In this document: piece by piece, positions 17,210-25,984 of the stretch
How the letters are laid out: every line of letters starts with the position of its first letter
Numbering within the stretch: position 1 is the stretch's first letter
DNA from: Clostridia bacterium
GTDB lineage: Bacteria > Bacillota > Clostridia > Oscillospirales > Acutalibacteraceae
Reading direction: 5' to 3'
NCBI GenBank assembly: GCA_017454485.1
Contig: JAFTCX010000059.1
Span: 1-57,145, forward strand
DNA length: 57,145 bases
Notes under the pieces: model-generated
Told to the model about the DNA's origin: nothing
The model's database searches: none
Seen by the model: only the letters and a program-made list of their open reading frames with translations
Translations under genes and position numbers: made by a program

Positions 17210-18108
17210 TGCGCTGCTCCTTCACCGTAAAACTGTGAGATATAGGCTTCCACGTCGGCGCGCGTGCATTGCAGCGGGCCCGGCGTTTCCATTTTCAGTG
17301 ACACAGTCGCCGTTGCGACCTGCAGCGCAGTTTTCACATCGCTGTGCAGACGCTCGGTCAAATACGCGGCAAACGTGGTGTCGCCGCGGCCGGTGCGCCC
17401 GCTGAGGTTGCGCGCCTTGATCGGGCAGGTATAGAGGTTTTCGCCGTCATAGGCGAGCACCTCGGTGTTGTGTGTGATGAGGATCTCCTTCGCGCCCCAG
17501 CTATGCAAGATCTTCGCCGCCTCGGCACGGTCGGATGTGCCGGTGAGGATCTCCGCTTCCGCCGCATCGGTCTTGAGATAGGAGATCAGCGGCAGCAGTT
17601 CGCGCTTTTGCTTCCAGTCCTCAAAAAACATCTCGCCCGTTTTCTCGTCGGCATGGCGCAAAAAGCCCTGCACGTCCACTGCAATGGCGCCCTTTTCGGC
17701 GCATGCGCGCAGCATCTCGTCCGGGTAATCACCGAAGATCAGTCCGGCAAAATGATAGATGTCGCCGGAGATGTCATCGGGAAGATCAGAAAGAGTGAAC
17801 GGGGTTCCGCGCGACAGGCACACGCAGTCACGGCGCTCTTTATCGGCGGTATAGTACTTATTGCGGATGGTCGTAGATTTTTCGCAGGTGCGCACAAAAA
17901 TGTCCTCTTGCGGCAGCGTGAACTTCGCAAGACGCGCGCTGTCGTTTTCGCTCAATTTGGTCACAGCCGCGACCTTGTGACCGAGCGCGTGCGCAGAGGC
18001 GGAAGAATACAGCACTGCGCCGCCGCAGATATGTACCGTGTTGTCCTCGTGGTCAATGTTGATGTCTTCGGTGATATGGCCGATGATGACGGATTCATAG
18101 TGTTTCAT
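17206..18108 (-). CDS. PfkB-family carbohydrate/nucleoside kinase
   Basis: A 300-residue ribokinase-like kinase. The N-terminus is VIIGHITEDINI with a CGGAVLYSSASAHALGH signature, and the C-terminal anion-hole and catalytic base motif is GRTGRGDTTFAAYL (catalytic Asp in RGD). It should phosphorylate a sugar or polyol brought in by the adjacent GPH symporter, a link inferred from the operon. The substrate cannot be read from the sequence. Confidence 0.85.
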   Translation of the reverse strand: MKHYESVIIGHITEDINIDHEDNTVHICGGAVLYSSASAHALGHKVAAVTKLSENDSARLAKFTLPQEDIFVRTCEKSTTIRNKYYTADKERRDCVCLSRGTPFTLSDLPDDISGDIYHFAGLIFGDYPDEMLRACAEKGAIAVDVQGFLRHADEKTGEMFFEDWKQKRELLPLISYLKTDAAEAEILTGTSDRAEAAKILHSWGAKEILITHNTEVLAYDGENLYTCPIKARNLSGRTGRGDTTFAAYLTERLHSDVKTALQVATATVSLKMETPGPLQCTRADVEAYISQFYGEGAAQ

Positions 18109-18125
18109 TGCGTTGTCCTTTCGCG

Positions 18126-19673
18126 TTATGTGTTTGCTTTTTCTGCTTCAGCCACCGCCGCAGCTTCGTCGATGGCGATGTTTTCCTCGTGGCGGGCTTT
18201 GCGCATCTCTTCGAGCTCTGCATACATCTGCGCCTTCTTGTCGCCTTCGATGTCATAGAAGAACTTGAGGATCAGCGCGCTGATCAAACGGCTGAGCGCA
18301 TAGCCGAACAGCACAAATGCCAGCAGCCACAGGCAGGTGCGCATATAATCGGGCTTGGCCTGCATCGTTTTCACGAGGTCGCCCTCTGCGGAGGACTCGT
18401 AGCCCACCCATGCAATGATGAACGGGATGGCGAGCTCCTTGAGGTAGTTCAGGCCGGTCTGGATCCAGCCGGGGATGATGCCCTGCACCGCTTCCATGCG
18501 GTCGCCGGTCTGCCATTCGAGATAATCGAAGTATTCCACATTGAAGTGGGAAGTGGAAAGCTCCTGAATGCCGATGCCCACGCCGAAAATGAAGTAGAAC
18601 ACATAGAAGAAAATGCTGTTCCAGCCGGAGAAGAACATCAGACCCATCTTCGCCTCCGCAAAGCAGACGAGGAAGACGACCGCAGCGGCGATGGGCGAAT
18701 AGATTCCGCAGAACTTCAGCAGCTTCGTCGGCTCATGCTTTTTGGAAAGCTTGGCGGTGATCACGTTGCCGACCACCGTGCCTGCCGCTGAGGGGATGGT
18801 GAGCAGCAGGTTCTTGGAGGAACCGACCGTGATGGCCACAAGGAAGGTGGTGAATCTGCCGATGGCTGCGAGCACGGTTGCCCACTGCAAATATTGATAA
18901 GCGCGGTAGTTCCTGTATTTGAAAAGCTGGAAGAGCTCCTTAGAAATTTTGACCTTTTCCTTTTTGGGCAGCTCAATGCGCTCTTTGCAAAACAGACCGC
19001 ACATCAAATTGCCGAACGCGGTCACGATCGCCGCAACGATGGCAAGGGTCATGTACATGGCGTTCTTGTCGTCGCTGAACAAACCGTAAACAAAGGTGCC
19101 GAGATAGGCGCCGCCGTAACCAAGATAATAGGAGAGCTGCCAGACGGTGGCTGCGGTTTTCTTTTCCTTCGGGTTGGGCGAGATCACCTGGGCAACATTC
19201 TGACCGAGGTTGTTGAATGCGTTGAAGATCGTCTGACAAAGTGTGACACCGTAACGGAACAGCGTCATCTGCTGCACGCTCCAGCCCTGCGGCACATAAA
19301 AGTACAGCACAGTCAAAGCAAAGATCGGAAGCAGGCAGATGATATACCACTGGCGGTAACGGCCCCAGCGGGATTTCCATTTTTGCACAACAATACCTGC
19401 GATCAAACCCATAACAACACCGGCGATGGTGGTGAGCGTCGTCTGCACAGCCATGATCTTTGCGATCCCGTCGGCGTCCACACCGACCGGTCCGAAATAA
19501 AGTTCATGCAGGAACGCTGCGGCGAGTGTGCCGGTAAGCGTTGTGCCGAACATACCGCCCACGCGCGCGAGCGCCAGACAGATATACTCAAAGGTCGTGA
19601 TGTTCTTGCCCTGTTCGGGCGGCAGCGCATTCGCCGGAACAGCAAGCGCAGCGTCTTTTTGTTTCTTCATCAT
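18126..19673 (-). CDS. GPH-type (MFS_2) sugar:cation symporter
   Basis: A 515-residue twelve-helix transporter of the glycoside-pentoside-hexuronide:cation symporter family. Features are the N-terminal ARVGGMFGTTLTG, WKSRWGRYRQWYI between early helices, SYYLGYGG and a late GIGIQELST. The C-terminal cytoplasmic tail is charged and Ala/Glu-rich. Two ATGs are adjacent (19673 and 19670) behind AAAGGAG; the second has better spacing. It probably supplies the substrate of the downstream kinase. Confidence 0.85.
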   Translation of the reverse strand: MMKKQKDAALAVPANALPPEQGKNITTFEYICLALARVGGMFGTTLTGTLAAAFLHELYFGPVGVDADGIAKIMAVQTTLTTIAGVVMGLIAGIVVQKWKSRWGRYRQWYIICLLPIFALTVLYFYVPQGWSVQQMTLFRYGVTLCQTIFNAFNNLGQNVAQVISPNPKEKKTAATVWQLSYYLGYGGAYLGTFVYGLFSDDKNAMYMTLAIVAAIVTAFGNLMCGLFCKERIELPKKEKVKISKELFQLFKYRNYRAYQYLQWATVLAAIGRFTTFLVAITVGSSKNLLLTIPSAAGTVVGNVITAKLSKKHEPTKLLKFCGIYSPIAAAVVFLVCFAEAKMGLMFFSGWNSIFFYVFYFIFGVGIGIQELSTSHFNVEYFDYLEWQTGDRMEAVQGIIPGWIQTGLNYLKELAIPFIIAWVGYESSAEGDLVKTMQAKPDYMRTCLWLLAFVLFGYALSRLISALILKFFYDIEGDKKAQMYAELEEMRKARHEENIAIDEAAAVAEAEKANT

Positions 19674-19690
19674 ACTTCTCCTTTGCTTGT

Positions 19691-21046
19691 TTATTTCAAT
19701 TTCAAAACGGCGTTGTAATCATCAATGCCGTAATTTCCGATGGTATGCTTGAGCGTTTCAAACAGATCGAGCGTATTGCCCTGCGCGTCCTTGATCGTTT
19801 TTACAAACACACAGATGCGGCGGAACACCCGCAGCAGCGTGTCGCCGCCCGGGGTTCCTTCCGTAAATGGCTGGTTGCCCTCAAAGACGGAACGCGCGAT
19901 GTCAATTGCGAATTCCACGAACGACCGGTTTTTGATCTCCGGTTCGGCGTGCGTGAGCAGCAGATGCGCCGCCTGACCGACTGTCATTTTGCAAAGCTTT
20001 TTGCCCAGCATCGGGATCACGCGCTTTGTGACGGACGTCTGCTTGATACGCAGTTTGCGCATGAAACGGTCGGGGTCATCGCGCATACTGAAAATGAGCG
20101 TGCGGATCATCCGTTCAAACTGCGCTTTCAGATAATCCTCGCAGGAAAGGCCCTTTGTGTCCCAATCAAAATCGGGCACAGGGAAGCTTTCGATCTTCAC
20201 AGTCTGCGCGTCCTCGACCGTTACAAGGCGGTAAAACGCCGGGCAGCCGATCGCAGAGCCGGTGCAGACATCATAAAGTTTGTTGCCCTTTGCCGTTTCG
20301 GTCACATTGATGCTCTGGTTGTGCATGTGGCCGGTAAAGATCAGATGCACGCCGTTGTCTGCAAGCGTGTCCACCAGCTTTTGGCTTTCAGCCTGCCACG
20401 CATCGCCGATGAGGGCGAGGATGGGCTGACCGGGCAGCACGGGATAATGCTCCATAGCAATCATCGTCTGTCCGTCCTGCTGCGCTTTCTGCGCCTGCGC
20501 GGCGATCCAGGAGAGGAAGTCGTCGTCATAGGTGATGTGCTTTTTGCCGTCGATGTCGTTGCAGATCACGAGCAGACGCACGTCCTCGGAAAGCTGCGCC
20601 ACATAAGAGAGGTGCTCCTCATTGAAAGCAATGGCGTCGCTGTAGCCGAAATCGCGGTAAAAACCGAGCAGCTCGGAAAAGGCCGTGCCCTCCGGCTCGA
20701 TCCGGCCTGTGTCGTTGAACGCAAAGGGGTGTTCGTTGAAATCGTGGCCGGCGGTGACAACATACACGCGTTTCCCGCTTTTTTCCTGAAACGCGTGCAG
20801 CAGCGCCGAAAATGCGGCGTTGCTCTCTTTTTCGCCGTTGAAGGAAAGGTCGCCGGCAATGAGCACGATATCGGCCTGTTTCGCTTCGGCAAGGTGTGCA
20901 AACAACGCCTCATTGATCGCCTGCGTTTCGCCGAAGCATTTCTGCTCAAAGTCCATGAACTGCTCATATTCCGCGCCGTATGCGCCGAGGGAATGCTTAA
21001 AAAAATGGGGATCTGTCACCAGAAAGAATTTTAAAGGCTGCATCAT
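19691..21046 (-). CDS. Calcineurin-like metallophosphoesterase
   Basis: A 451-residue phosphoesterase, first gene of a seven-gene operon. Motifs are LVTDPHFF (metal ligands D, H), LIAGDLSFNGE (GD motif), the unusual AGHDFNEHP in place of GNHD, MEHYPVL, and FTGHMHNQS (GHxH). No signal peptide is evident, so it is probably cytoplasmic. The C-terminal 150 residues are helical and unassigned. The family includes nucleotidases, cAMP phosphodiesterases and phospholipid phosphatases, and I cannot choose among them. GAGGA precedes two adjacent ATGs. Confidence 0.82.
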   Translation of the reverse strand: MMQPLKFFLVTDPHFFKHSLGAYGAEYEQFMDFEQKCFGETQAINEALFAHLAEAKQADIVLIAGDLSFNGEKESNAAFSALLHAFQEKSGKRVYVVTAGHDFNEHPFAFNDTGRIEPEGTAFSELLGFYRDFGYSDAIAFNEEHLSYVAQLSEDVRLLVICNDIDGKKHITYDDDFLSWIAAQAQKAQQDGQTMIAMEHYPVLPGQPILALIGDAWQAESQKLVDTLADNGVHLIFTGHMHNQSINVTETAKGNKLYDVCTGSAIGCPAFYRLVTVEDAQTVKIESFPVPDFDWDTKGLSCEDYLKAQFERMIRTLIFSMRDDPDRFMRKLRIKQTSVTKRVIPMLGKKLCKMTVGQAAHLLLTHAEPEIKNRSFVEFAIDIARSVFEGNQPFTEGTPGGDTLLRVFRRICVFVKTIKDAQGNTLDLFETLKHTIGNYGIDDYNAVLKLK

Positions 21047-21088
21047 GTTTTTCTTCCTCTTTTTTCGGCGATTTTGATATACATATTG

Positions 21089-21116
21089 ATTATATCACAT
21101 TTTCTGATTTTGTAAA
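21089..21116 (-). promoter_or_regulatory. Sigma-A promoter of the seven-gene metallophosphoesterase operon
   Basis: TTTACA (21111-21116) and TATAAT (21089-21094) on the - strand with a 16-base spacer, 43 bases before the first ATG. Confidence 0.7.
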
Positions 21117-21145
21117 GAATTTTTCGGCAAGTCGACGGCATTCAT

Positions 21146-21180
21146 AAAAAAAGCCTCGCCGGGAAGTCCGCGGCGAGGCT
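21146..21180 (-). terminator. Intrinsic terminator of the LRR protein gene
   Basis: A perfect ten-base stem, AGCCTCGCCG with CGGCGAGGCT, followed on the - strand by seven T. It lies 15 bases beyond the stop at 21195. Confidence 0.9.
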
Positions 21181-21194
21181 GCAGTGAGTGCTGA

Positions 21195-22952
21195 TTATTT
21201 TCTACCGAACAAACGGGCGAAGAAGTCGCGAATCCATTGGATGATGCGCTGGAAGATGTTGAGCTTTTCTGCGGGCTTTTCGGTTTCAGGTTCAGTTGTA
21301 GGGTCGGTCGGTGTCGGATCGGTAGGCTGCGGGTCGGTCGGCTTGTCAAGTTTCGGAATGCTTTCCGTTTCTTTTTCGCCGCATCTCGTGCAAGCGCGCG
21401 TTTTTACACCTTCCGCATCAACTGTTGCTGCCTTTGTTTCTGCCCATGCACCCCAGCTATGCGTCAGATCAAGATGAATGCCCGCTGCATCCGCGAGGAC
21501 GTGCGCATAAGAAGTACAGGTGGTGTGAATGGTCAACCAAGGTACGACTTTATAATCTCTGTAATCTTCGTTAGACAGAAGATCGTCGATTGAGACAAAA
21601 ACAAAGATGTCTTCGGAGGCAAAGCTGCTAAAAATCTCATACACTTCCTCCGCAGAGATTCCCATCATTTCTGCAATTTCGTCCCCATTGATAGCAGAGA
21701 GGGCTTTTGCTTTCAATGCTGACTCCAAATCTTCGGTGGGCATAATATCTGTAGAAAATGAACCGTCCGGTTGTTCCACTTCCTTTTCATAGAACATTTC
21801 GTTTAGATTTGAAAAGCTCGTTCCGCAAAAATCATTTACAATTGCGATTGCATCTTCTGTTGGCGTCAAAAATGTCGTGATCGGGAACCCATAAGAAGCC
21901 ATCATAAGAATAGTAAATACTTCTTTAAAAGCTTGCTGTAATGGTGTCTCATCTGGTAAAGCCCGCGAGTTAAACTTCGTCATCAATGTCGACATTGCGT
22001 TGGTAAGCACATAGTATTCTTTTGAAAAAGCGAAGCCCATACTTTCGATCAACTTGTCATACATCGGGTCTTCAGAACCTTTATAAGCAAACACCATGAG
22101 ATCTGACAGGTTAAACGATCTGTCAGAAATAAAGAGATCATGCACCCAAGGCGTCTGAGACAATTCTGTTTCCTCACTCATTGGCGTTCCGGATGCATAG
22201 AGCATTTCATTCAGCCCGGAAATAGCAGAAGCTCCATCAATTTTTGCCGTAAAAATCGGCCCGTCAAACGCCTTTTCTCCGATTTCTCTCAGATTCTTCG
22301 GCAGTGTGATTTCATGAATTGATGAAGCTTTAAAAGCGCCTTCTCCAATAGAAACCAAGGTAGACGGAAGTGATACGGATTTGCCTGTGTTTTCAAAAGC
22401 ATAATTTCCAATACTTGTAATGCCTTCATTCACAATGATATCGCACGAAGAAAGCAGCGCATACAACGAAAACACATACTCTCCGACAAGCACCATTTCA
22501 AGTTCAAGCTTCAAATTCGCTGCTTCCTCTGTGGACATTACCTGAATAGATTCTCTCAATGCTTCTATGCTTTCGTATCCGGTAAGCTCAAGGGTTCTTG
22601 TTTTAAGTGCCGGTTCAAGCGAATCCATATCATCAAGATTGATATCAATAGTCTTACCAAGGATGGATTCATCAGCCCAAGGCGCTTTCACATAGACCTG
22701 CTCTTTTGTTTCGTTTCCGTTTTCGTCCGTTTTCGTTACATCTTTATAGTACCCGTAGTCTGCCATTTTGCCTTGTCCGCTGATTATAAGACGGCCGTCA
22801 TCGTACAGCGTCCATGTGAGGTTGGTTCCGTCTCCTTCGCCGCCGCAGTAACCGCTGCCGAGTATTGCCGGTGCTGCCCCTGCTACCGGCACCGACAGTG
22901 CAACCAGCAGCACTGTCAGCAAGATGGATAAAACTTGTTTGCATTTTTTCAT
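21195..22952 (-). CDS. Secreted LRR_5/BspA-like protein with amphipathic C-terminal helix
   Basis: A 585-residue exported protein. The signal peptide (MKKCKQVLSILLTVLLVAL, cut near AGAA) is almost the same as that of the Cys-rich protein at 50.6 kb. Residues about 25-70 resemble the Gly/Trp opening of BspA-like proteins, and about 155-235 hold leucine-rich-repeat type 5 units (SIGNYAF, LVSIGEGAF, REIGEKAF). A long helical middle part of unknown function follows. A Cys-ribbon HSWGAW...CTRCGEKETESIP comes next, then a Thr/Pro spacer (DPTPTDPTTEP) and a C-terminal amphipathic helix FQRIIQWIRDFFARLFGRK. The spacer plus helix look like a wall-spanning stalk with a tether. Base composition in the middle is AT-richer than in neighbours. 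It is divergent from an XRE regulator with palindromes in its promoter. Confidence 0.82.
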   Translation of the reverse strand: MKKCKQVLSILLTVLLVALSVPVAGAAPAILGSGYCGGEGDGTNLTWTLYDDGRLIISGQGKMADYGYYKDVTKTDENGNETKEQVYVKAPWADESILGKTIDINLDDMDSLEPALKTRTLELTGYESIEALRESIQVMSTEEAANLKLELEMVLVGEYVFSLYALLSSCDIIVNEGITSIGNYAFENTGKSVSLPSTLVSIGEGAFKASSIHEITLPKNLREIGEKAFDGPIFTAKIDGASAISGLNEMLYASGTPMSEETELSQTPWVHDLFISDRSFNLSDLMVFAYKGSEDPMYDKLIESMGFAFSKEYYVLTNAMSTLMTKFNSRALPDETPLQQAFKEVFTILMMASYGFPITTFLTPTEDAIAIVNDFCGTSFSNLNEMFYEKEVEQPDGSFSTDIMPTEDLESALKAKALSAINGDEIAEMMGISAEEVYEIFSSFASEDIFVFVSIDDLLSNEDYRDYKVVPWLTIHTTCTSYAHVLADAAGIHLDLTHSWGAWAETKAATVDAEGVKTRACTRCGEKETESIPKLDKPTDPQPTDPTPTDPTTEPETEKPAEKLNIFQRIIQWIRDFFARLFGRK

Positions 22953-23018
22953 AATAATTCTCCTTCACATTTTTTTGAAATGGCATCAACAAATGCAAAA
23001 TTGATCCATTCCGTTCTA

Positions 23019-23047
23019 ATTATATCTGTATTTCAGATAAAAGTCAA
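23019..23047 (-). promoter_or_regulatory. Promoter of the LRR protein gene with operator in its spacer
   Basis: On the - strand TTGACT (23042-23047) and TATAAT (23019-23024) with exactly 17 bases between. The spacer contains one copy of the palindromic operator. Confidence 0.8.
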
Positions 23048-23064
23048 TATCTGTATTTCAGATA
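23023..23064. promoter_or_regulatory. Duplicated palindromic operator between LRR gene and XRE regulator
   Basis: TATCTGTATTTCAGATA occurs twice without change, at 23023-23039 and 23048-23064, start points 25 bases apart. Each copy is a dyad (TATCTG/CAGATA). One lies within the promoter spacer of the LRR gene, and the other is just upstream of its -35 and close to the regulator's own leader. It is the likely binding site of the divergent XRE protein. Confidence 0.8.
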
Positions 23065-23105
23065 TTTATAATTAAATGAGAAAAATATATTGGGAGGTCA
23101 AAAAA

Positions 23106-23321
23106 ATGCAATTCAAAAACTTGCGTGCCATCCGAGAAGATCGCGACCTGCGGCAGCGGGAAATTGCGCAGGTACTCAATGTCTCTCAGAACACTTACTC
23201 GCAATATGAAAACGGTGTCATTGCATTGACAGACCAGATTTTGCTGCGCCTTGCGGATTTTTACAACGTCAGCGTAGACTATCTGATGGATCGCACAGAC
23301 AATCCTCTTTTTTCAAAATAA
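23106..23321 (+). CDS. Small XRE-family transcriptional regulator
   Basis: A 71-residue single-domain Cro/C1-type helix-turn-helix protein (MQFKNLRAIREDRDLRQREI, recognition region VSQNTYSQYENG, then DQILLRLADFYNVSVDYLM). GGGAGG seven bases before the ATG at 23106 decides the start over an open extension of ten codons. There is no ligand domain, so relief of repression probably depends on protein level, a partner or proteolysis. It is divergent from the secreted LRR gene with two identical palindromes between them. Similar to the regulator at 53333. Confidence 0.88.
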   Translation: MQFKNLRAIREDRDLRQREIAQVLNVSQNTYSQYENGVIALTDQILLRLADFYNVSVDYLMDRTDNPLFSK

Positions 23322-23322
23322 T

Positions 23323-23360
23323 AAAACCGCTTCTGCCTGAAAAAAACAGAAACGGTTTTT
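23323..23360 (+). terminator. Bidirectional terminator between XRE gene and ECF fusion gene
   Basis: AAAACCGCTTCTG pairs with CAGAAACGGTTTT around a loop of A's. There are T runs on both sides, so it can serve the converging ECF fusion gene too. Confidence 0.8.
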
Positions 23361-23372
23361 ATTATTTCTCAC

Positions 23373-23400
23373 AGCTAACAGCTTCCGACTAACAGCTTTC
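23373..23400. repeat. Short tandem repeat at a gene 3' end (AGCTAACAGCTTCCGACTAA type)
   Basis: Units of the form (A)GCTAACAGCTTCCGACTAAC repeat imperfectly. The repeat is translated as the last residues and supplies the stop codon of the ECF fusion gene. Related tails occur at 42074, 50511 and 53574. Confidence 0.6.
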
Positions 23401-25984
23401 CCCGCACCCGTTCAAGCTGGGCGAGCATCGGTTCGCTCAGCACCCAAAGAAACAGGAACGACGCGGCCGCGTGCACAAGGTCCATCGGCAGACCCGTGAC
23501 GTAATAGCTCAGCAAAACCTTGGCGTTCAGCGCTTCGCCGCCCCAAAGCAGCGCCGACGCAGGGTTGAGAATGGCGCCGTAAACGAGCAGCGCCGCAATC
23601 GCGCCGAACAGCGAAAGTGAAAGCCGCGTTTTGCGCAGCACGCCGCACTGCGCCAGCCACCCGCTCAGTGCGCCGACCAGCCCCATGGCAAACATCTGCC
23701 ACGGCGTCCACGGACCTTGGGAAAACAGCACGTTCGACAGCAGCATTGTCACCGCGCCGACAAGAAAACCGCGTTCGGCGCCGAGCGCCACGCCCACAAG
23801 CACCGTTACCGCCAGCACGGGCTTGAACTGCGGCAGCATGAAAAACGCCGCGCGCCCGGCCACATTCAGCGCACACAGCGACGCGAGCACCACAAGCTCC
23901 CGTGCCGGAGGATGGCGGCCTTCAAAATGCAAAAAGAACGGCAGCATCGCTTCGAGCAGCAGTAAAAGCGCAATCGCATAAAAGCCGCGCGAACCGAAAA
24001 AATGCACGCCGAGCACCAGCGTCGGCACGCCCAGCGCCGCCACCGCCGCCGACAAAAGCACGCTCTTTTTGCTTTGACGCTGGCGCGGCAGTGCCGGCGG
24101 ACGTGGCTCTTTTTTTTGCAAAAACAGCGCGCACAAAAACAGCAGCGCAAAAAACACGCCGTAAAACAGCAGTTGCCGTCCGCCCGCCGCAGTGACGCCG
24201 ACGCCGTCCGTCAGCGTTTGCAGATCACCCTGCAGCAGCGCGGCAATCAAAACGGCGACCGCAGCAGCCGCGCTGACAGCGCCCGCAATTTTTCGCCAAA
24301 GCGGCTGCGGCTGCGCTTTTTCTTTCGGCTGCGCGATCGGCGGTTTCGCTTTTCTTTCGGCGCTGTCCCGTGTGCGCGGCAAGGTGCCGCCGATCATTTC
24401 AATGATATCGTCCGCCGTAACAGCCTGAGGCAGCAAATCGTGCGCCATGCGCCGCGCCGCCGTGGTATAAAAACGGTTGTGCTTGAAAAATGTGCGCGTT
24501 GGCGAAAGCGCCGTGATGCCGCCGTCAAACAAAAGCGCGCAAGCGTCGGCGTAAAGCGCACAGAATTCCACGTCGTGGCTGACCATGACGATGCACACGC
24601 CCTGCGCCTTGAGCGTTGAAAGCAGCGCGGCAAATTCCGCTTTGAACGCCGCGTCAAAGCCCTTGGTCGGCTCGTCCAGCAGCAAAATGTCCGCCTTTTG
24701 CAGCAGCAGCTTGCCCAGCGCGACCCGCTGCTGTTCGCCGCCGGAAAGATCGAACGGATGCCGCTCGGTCAGCGCTGTCAGCCGGCATAAGTCCAGCACA
24801 CGGCGAAAGTCCGCTTGCGCAATCTGCGGCGCCGCGCTTTTCAGTTCGGCCTCCACCGTGGTTTTGAGAAACAGCAGCGTCGGGTCCTGCGGCAAAAACG
24901 CAATTTTTCCCGCCGCCGTCACATCGCCGTGCTGCACTTTGAGCGCACCGGAAAGCAGCCGCAGCGCCGTCGTTTTGCCCGCGCCGTTGCCGCCGAGCAG
25001 GCAAAGCAGTTCGCCCGAAAACGCCTGCAGCGAAAAATCATGCAGCACCGCCGGACCGTCTTTTTCATAGCGGAAAAACACTTCCTGCGCCGTCAAGGCA
25101 GGACCCTCCTGCCGCGTCAAAGGCGGTGTTTCGCTCAGCGGTTTTACCGGATGCGCGGCCAGGTATTCCTTCAAAAACGCTCTGCCCTGCTGCACGCTGA
25201 CCGGACACGGCAGCGAACTTTGCACACTGCCGTGCACACGCATCGCTGTCGGCAGCGCAAGGGCAAAGGGGTGTTCTTTTTCTGTCAACGCCGCGCCGAC
25301 CGCCGGAACGCTGCCGAACGCAAGCGAAGCGCCGCTGTCAAGCACCAGCATATTGTCGCACAGCGGCAAAACATTTTCCAACCGGTGTTCACAGATGAAC
25401 ACGGCGGTGCCAAGCTCGCTGCGGATCTTTTGCAGCGCAAACAGAAAGGTTTCGGCGGCAATCGGATCAAGCTGCGCCGTCGGCTCGTCAAGCAGCAGCA
25501 GCTTCGGGCGCAGCGTCATCACTGCCGCGAGGTTCAGCAGCTGCATCTGTCCGCCGGAAAGCTCGTCCGTGCGGCGGTGGAACCAGTCGCGGATGCCGAA
25601 AAACGCCGCCGTTTCCGCCGCGCGCAAACGCATCTCCTCCTGCGGCACGCCGAGCGATTCCATGCCGAACACCAGCTCGTGCCAGACTTTGTCCGTCACG
25701 ATCTGCGCCGCCGGATTCTGCCCCACAAAGCCGATCCCCTCGGCCGCCTGCCGTTTGGAAAGCGCTTGCAGCGCCGTGCCGTCAAAGCGCACGTCGCCCG
25801 CCGTTTCGCCGGTCGGCGAAAGCCCGGGCTTCAGCAGGCGCAAAAGGGTCGATTTTCCGCTGCCGGACGGGCCGCAGAGCGCGGTGAATGATCCGCTTTC
25901 CAATGTGAAGGAAATGTCGGAAAGCGCGGACACAGCCGCGCCGGAAAAAGAAAAGGTCAAACGGTTGACTTCGAGCAGCGCCAT
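23375..25984 (-). CDS. ECF transporter fusion: EcfA-EcfA'-S-component-like membrane domain
   Basis: An 869-residue fusion. ABC domain 1: Walker A GPSGSGKST (38-46), signature LSGGQMQ, Walker B LLLLDEP. ABC domain 2 (about 320-540): GGNGAGKTT, LSGGEQQR, ILLLDEPTKGFD. From about 590 to the end are eight or nine membrane segments. The last six or so carry KPVLAVTVLVGVALGAERG, FLVGAVTMLLSN and WQMFAMGLVGALSGW, which is how ECF substrate-binding (S) components read. Thus both ATPases and probably the vitamin-binding subunit are one chain, and EcfT is the overlapping upstream gene. I choose the ATG at 25984 (GGAGG upstream); it lies inside the end of ecfT. Linkage to a cobalamin riboswitch and DUF4430 proteins suggests corrinoid as substrate (inference). 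In most ECF systems these are separate proteins. Confidence 0.85.
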   Translation of the reverse strand: MALLEVNRLTFSFSGAAVSALSDISFTLESGSFTALCGPSGSGKSTLLRLLKPGLSPTGETAGDVRFDGTALQALSKRQAAEGIGFVGQNPAAQIVTDKVWHELVFGMESLGVPQEEMRLRAAETAAFFGIRDWFHRRTDELSGGQMQLLNLAAVMTLRPKLLLLDEPTAQLDPIAAETFLFALQKIRSELGTAVFICEHRLENVLPLCDNMLVLDSGASLAFGSVPAVGAALTEKEHPFALALPTAMRVHGSVQSSLPCPVSVQQGRAFLKEYLAAHPVKPLSETPPLTRQEGPALTAQEVFFRYEKDGPAVLHDFSLQAFSGELLCLLGGNGAGKTTALRLLSGALKVQHGDVTAAGKIAFLPQDPTLLFLKTTVEAELKSAAPQIAQADFRRVLDLCRLTALTERHPFDLSGGEQQRVALGKLLLQKADILLLDEPTKGFDAAFKAEFAALLSTLKAQGVCIVMVSHDVEFCALYADACALLFDGGITALSPTRTFFKHNRFYTTAARRMAHDLLPQAVTADDIIEMIGGTLPRTRDSAERKAKPPIAQPKEKAQPQPLWRKIAGAVSAAAAVAVLIAALLQGDLQTLTDGVGVTAAGGRQLLFYGVFFALLFLCALFLQKKEPRPPALPRQRQSKKSVLLSAAVAALGVPTLVLGVHFFGSRGFYAIALLLLLEAMLPFFLHFEGRHPPARELVVLASLCALNVAGRAAFFMLPQFKPVLAVTVLVGVALGAERGFLVGAVTMLLSNVLFSQGPWTPWQMFAMGLVGALSGWLAQCGVLRKTRLSLSLFGAIAALLVYGAILNPASALLWGGEALNAKVLLSYYVTGLPMDLVHAAASFLFLWVLSEPMLAQLERVRGKLLVGSC

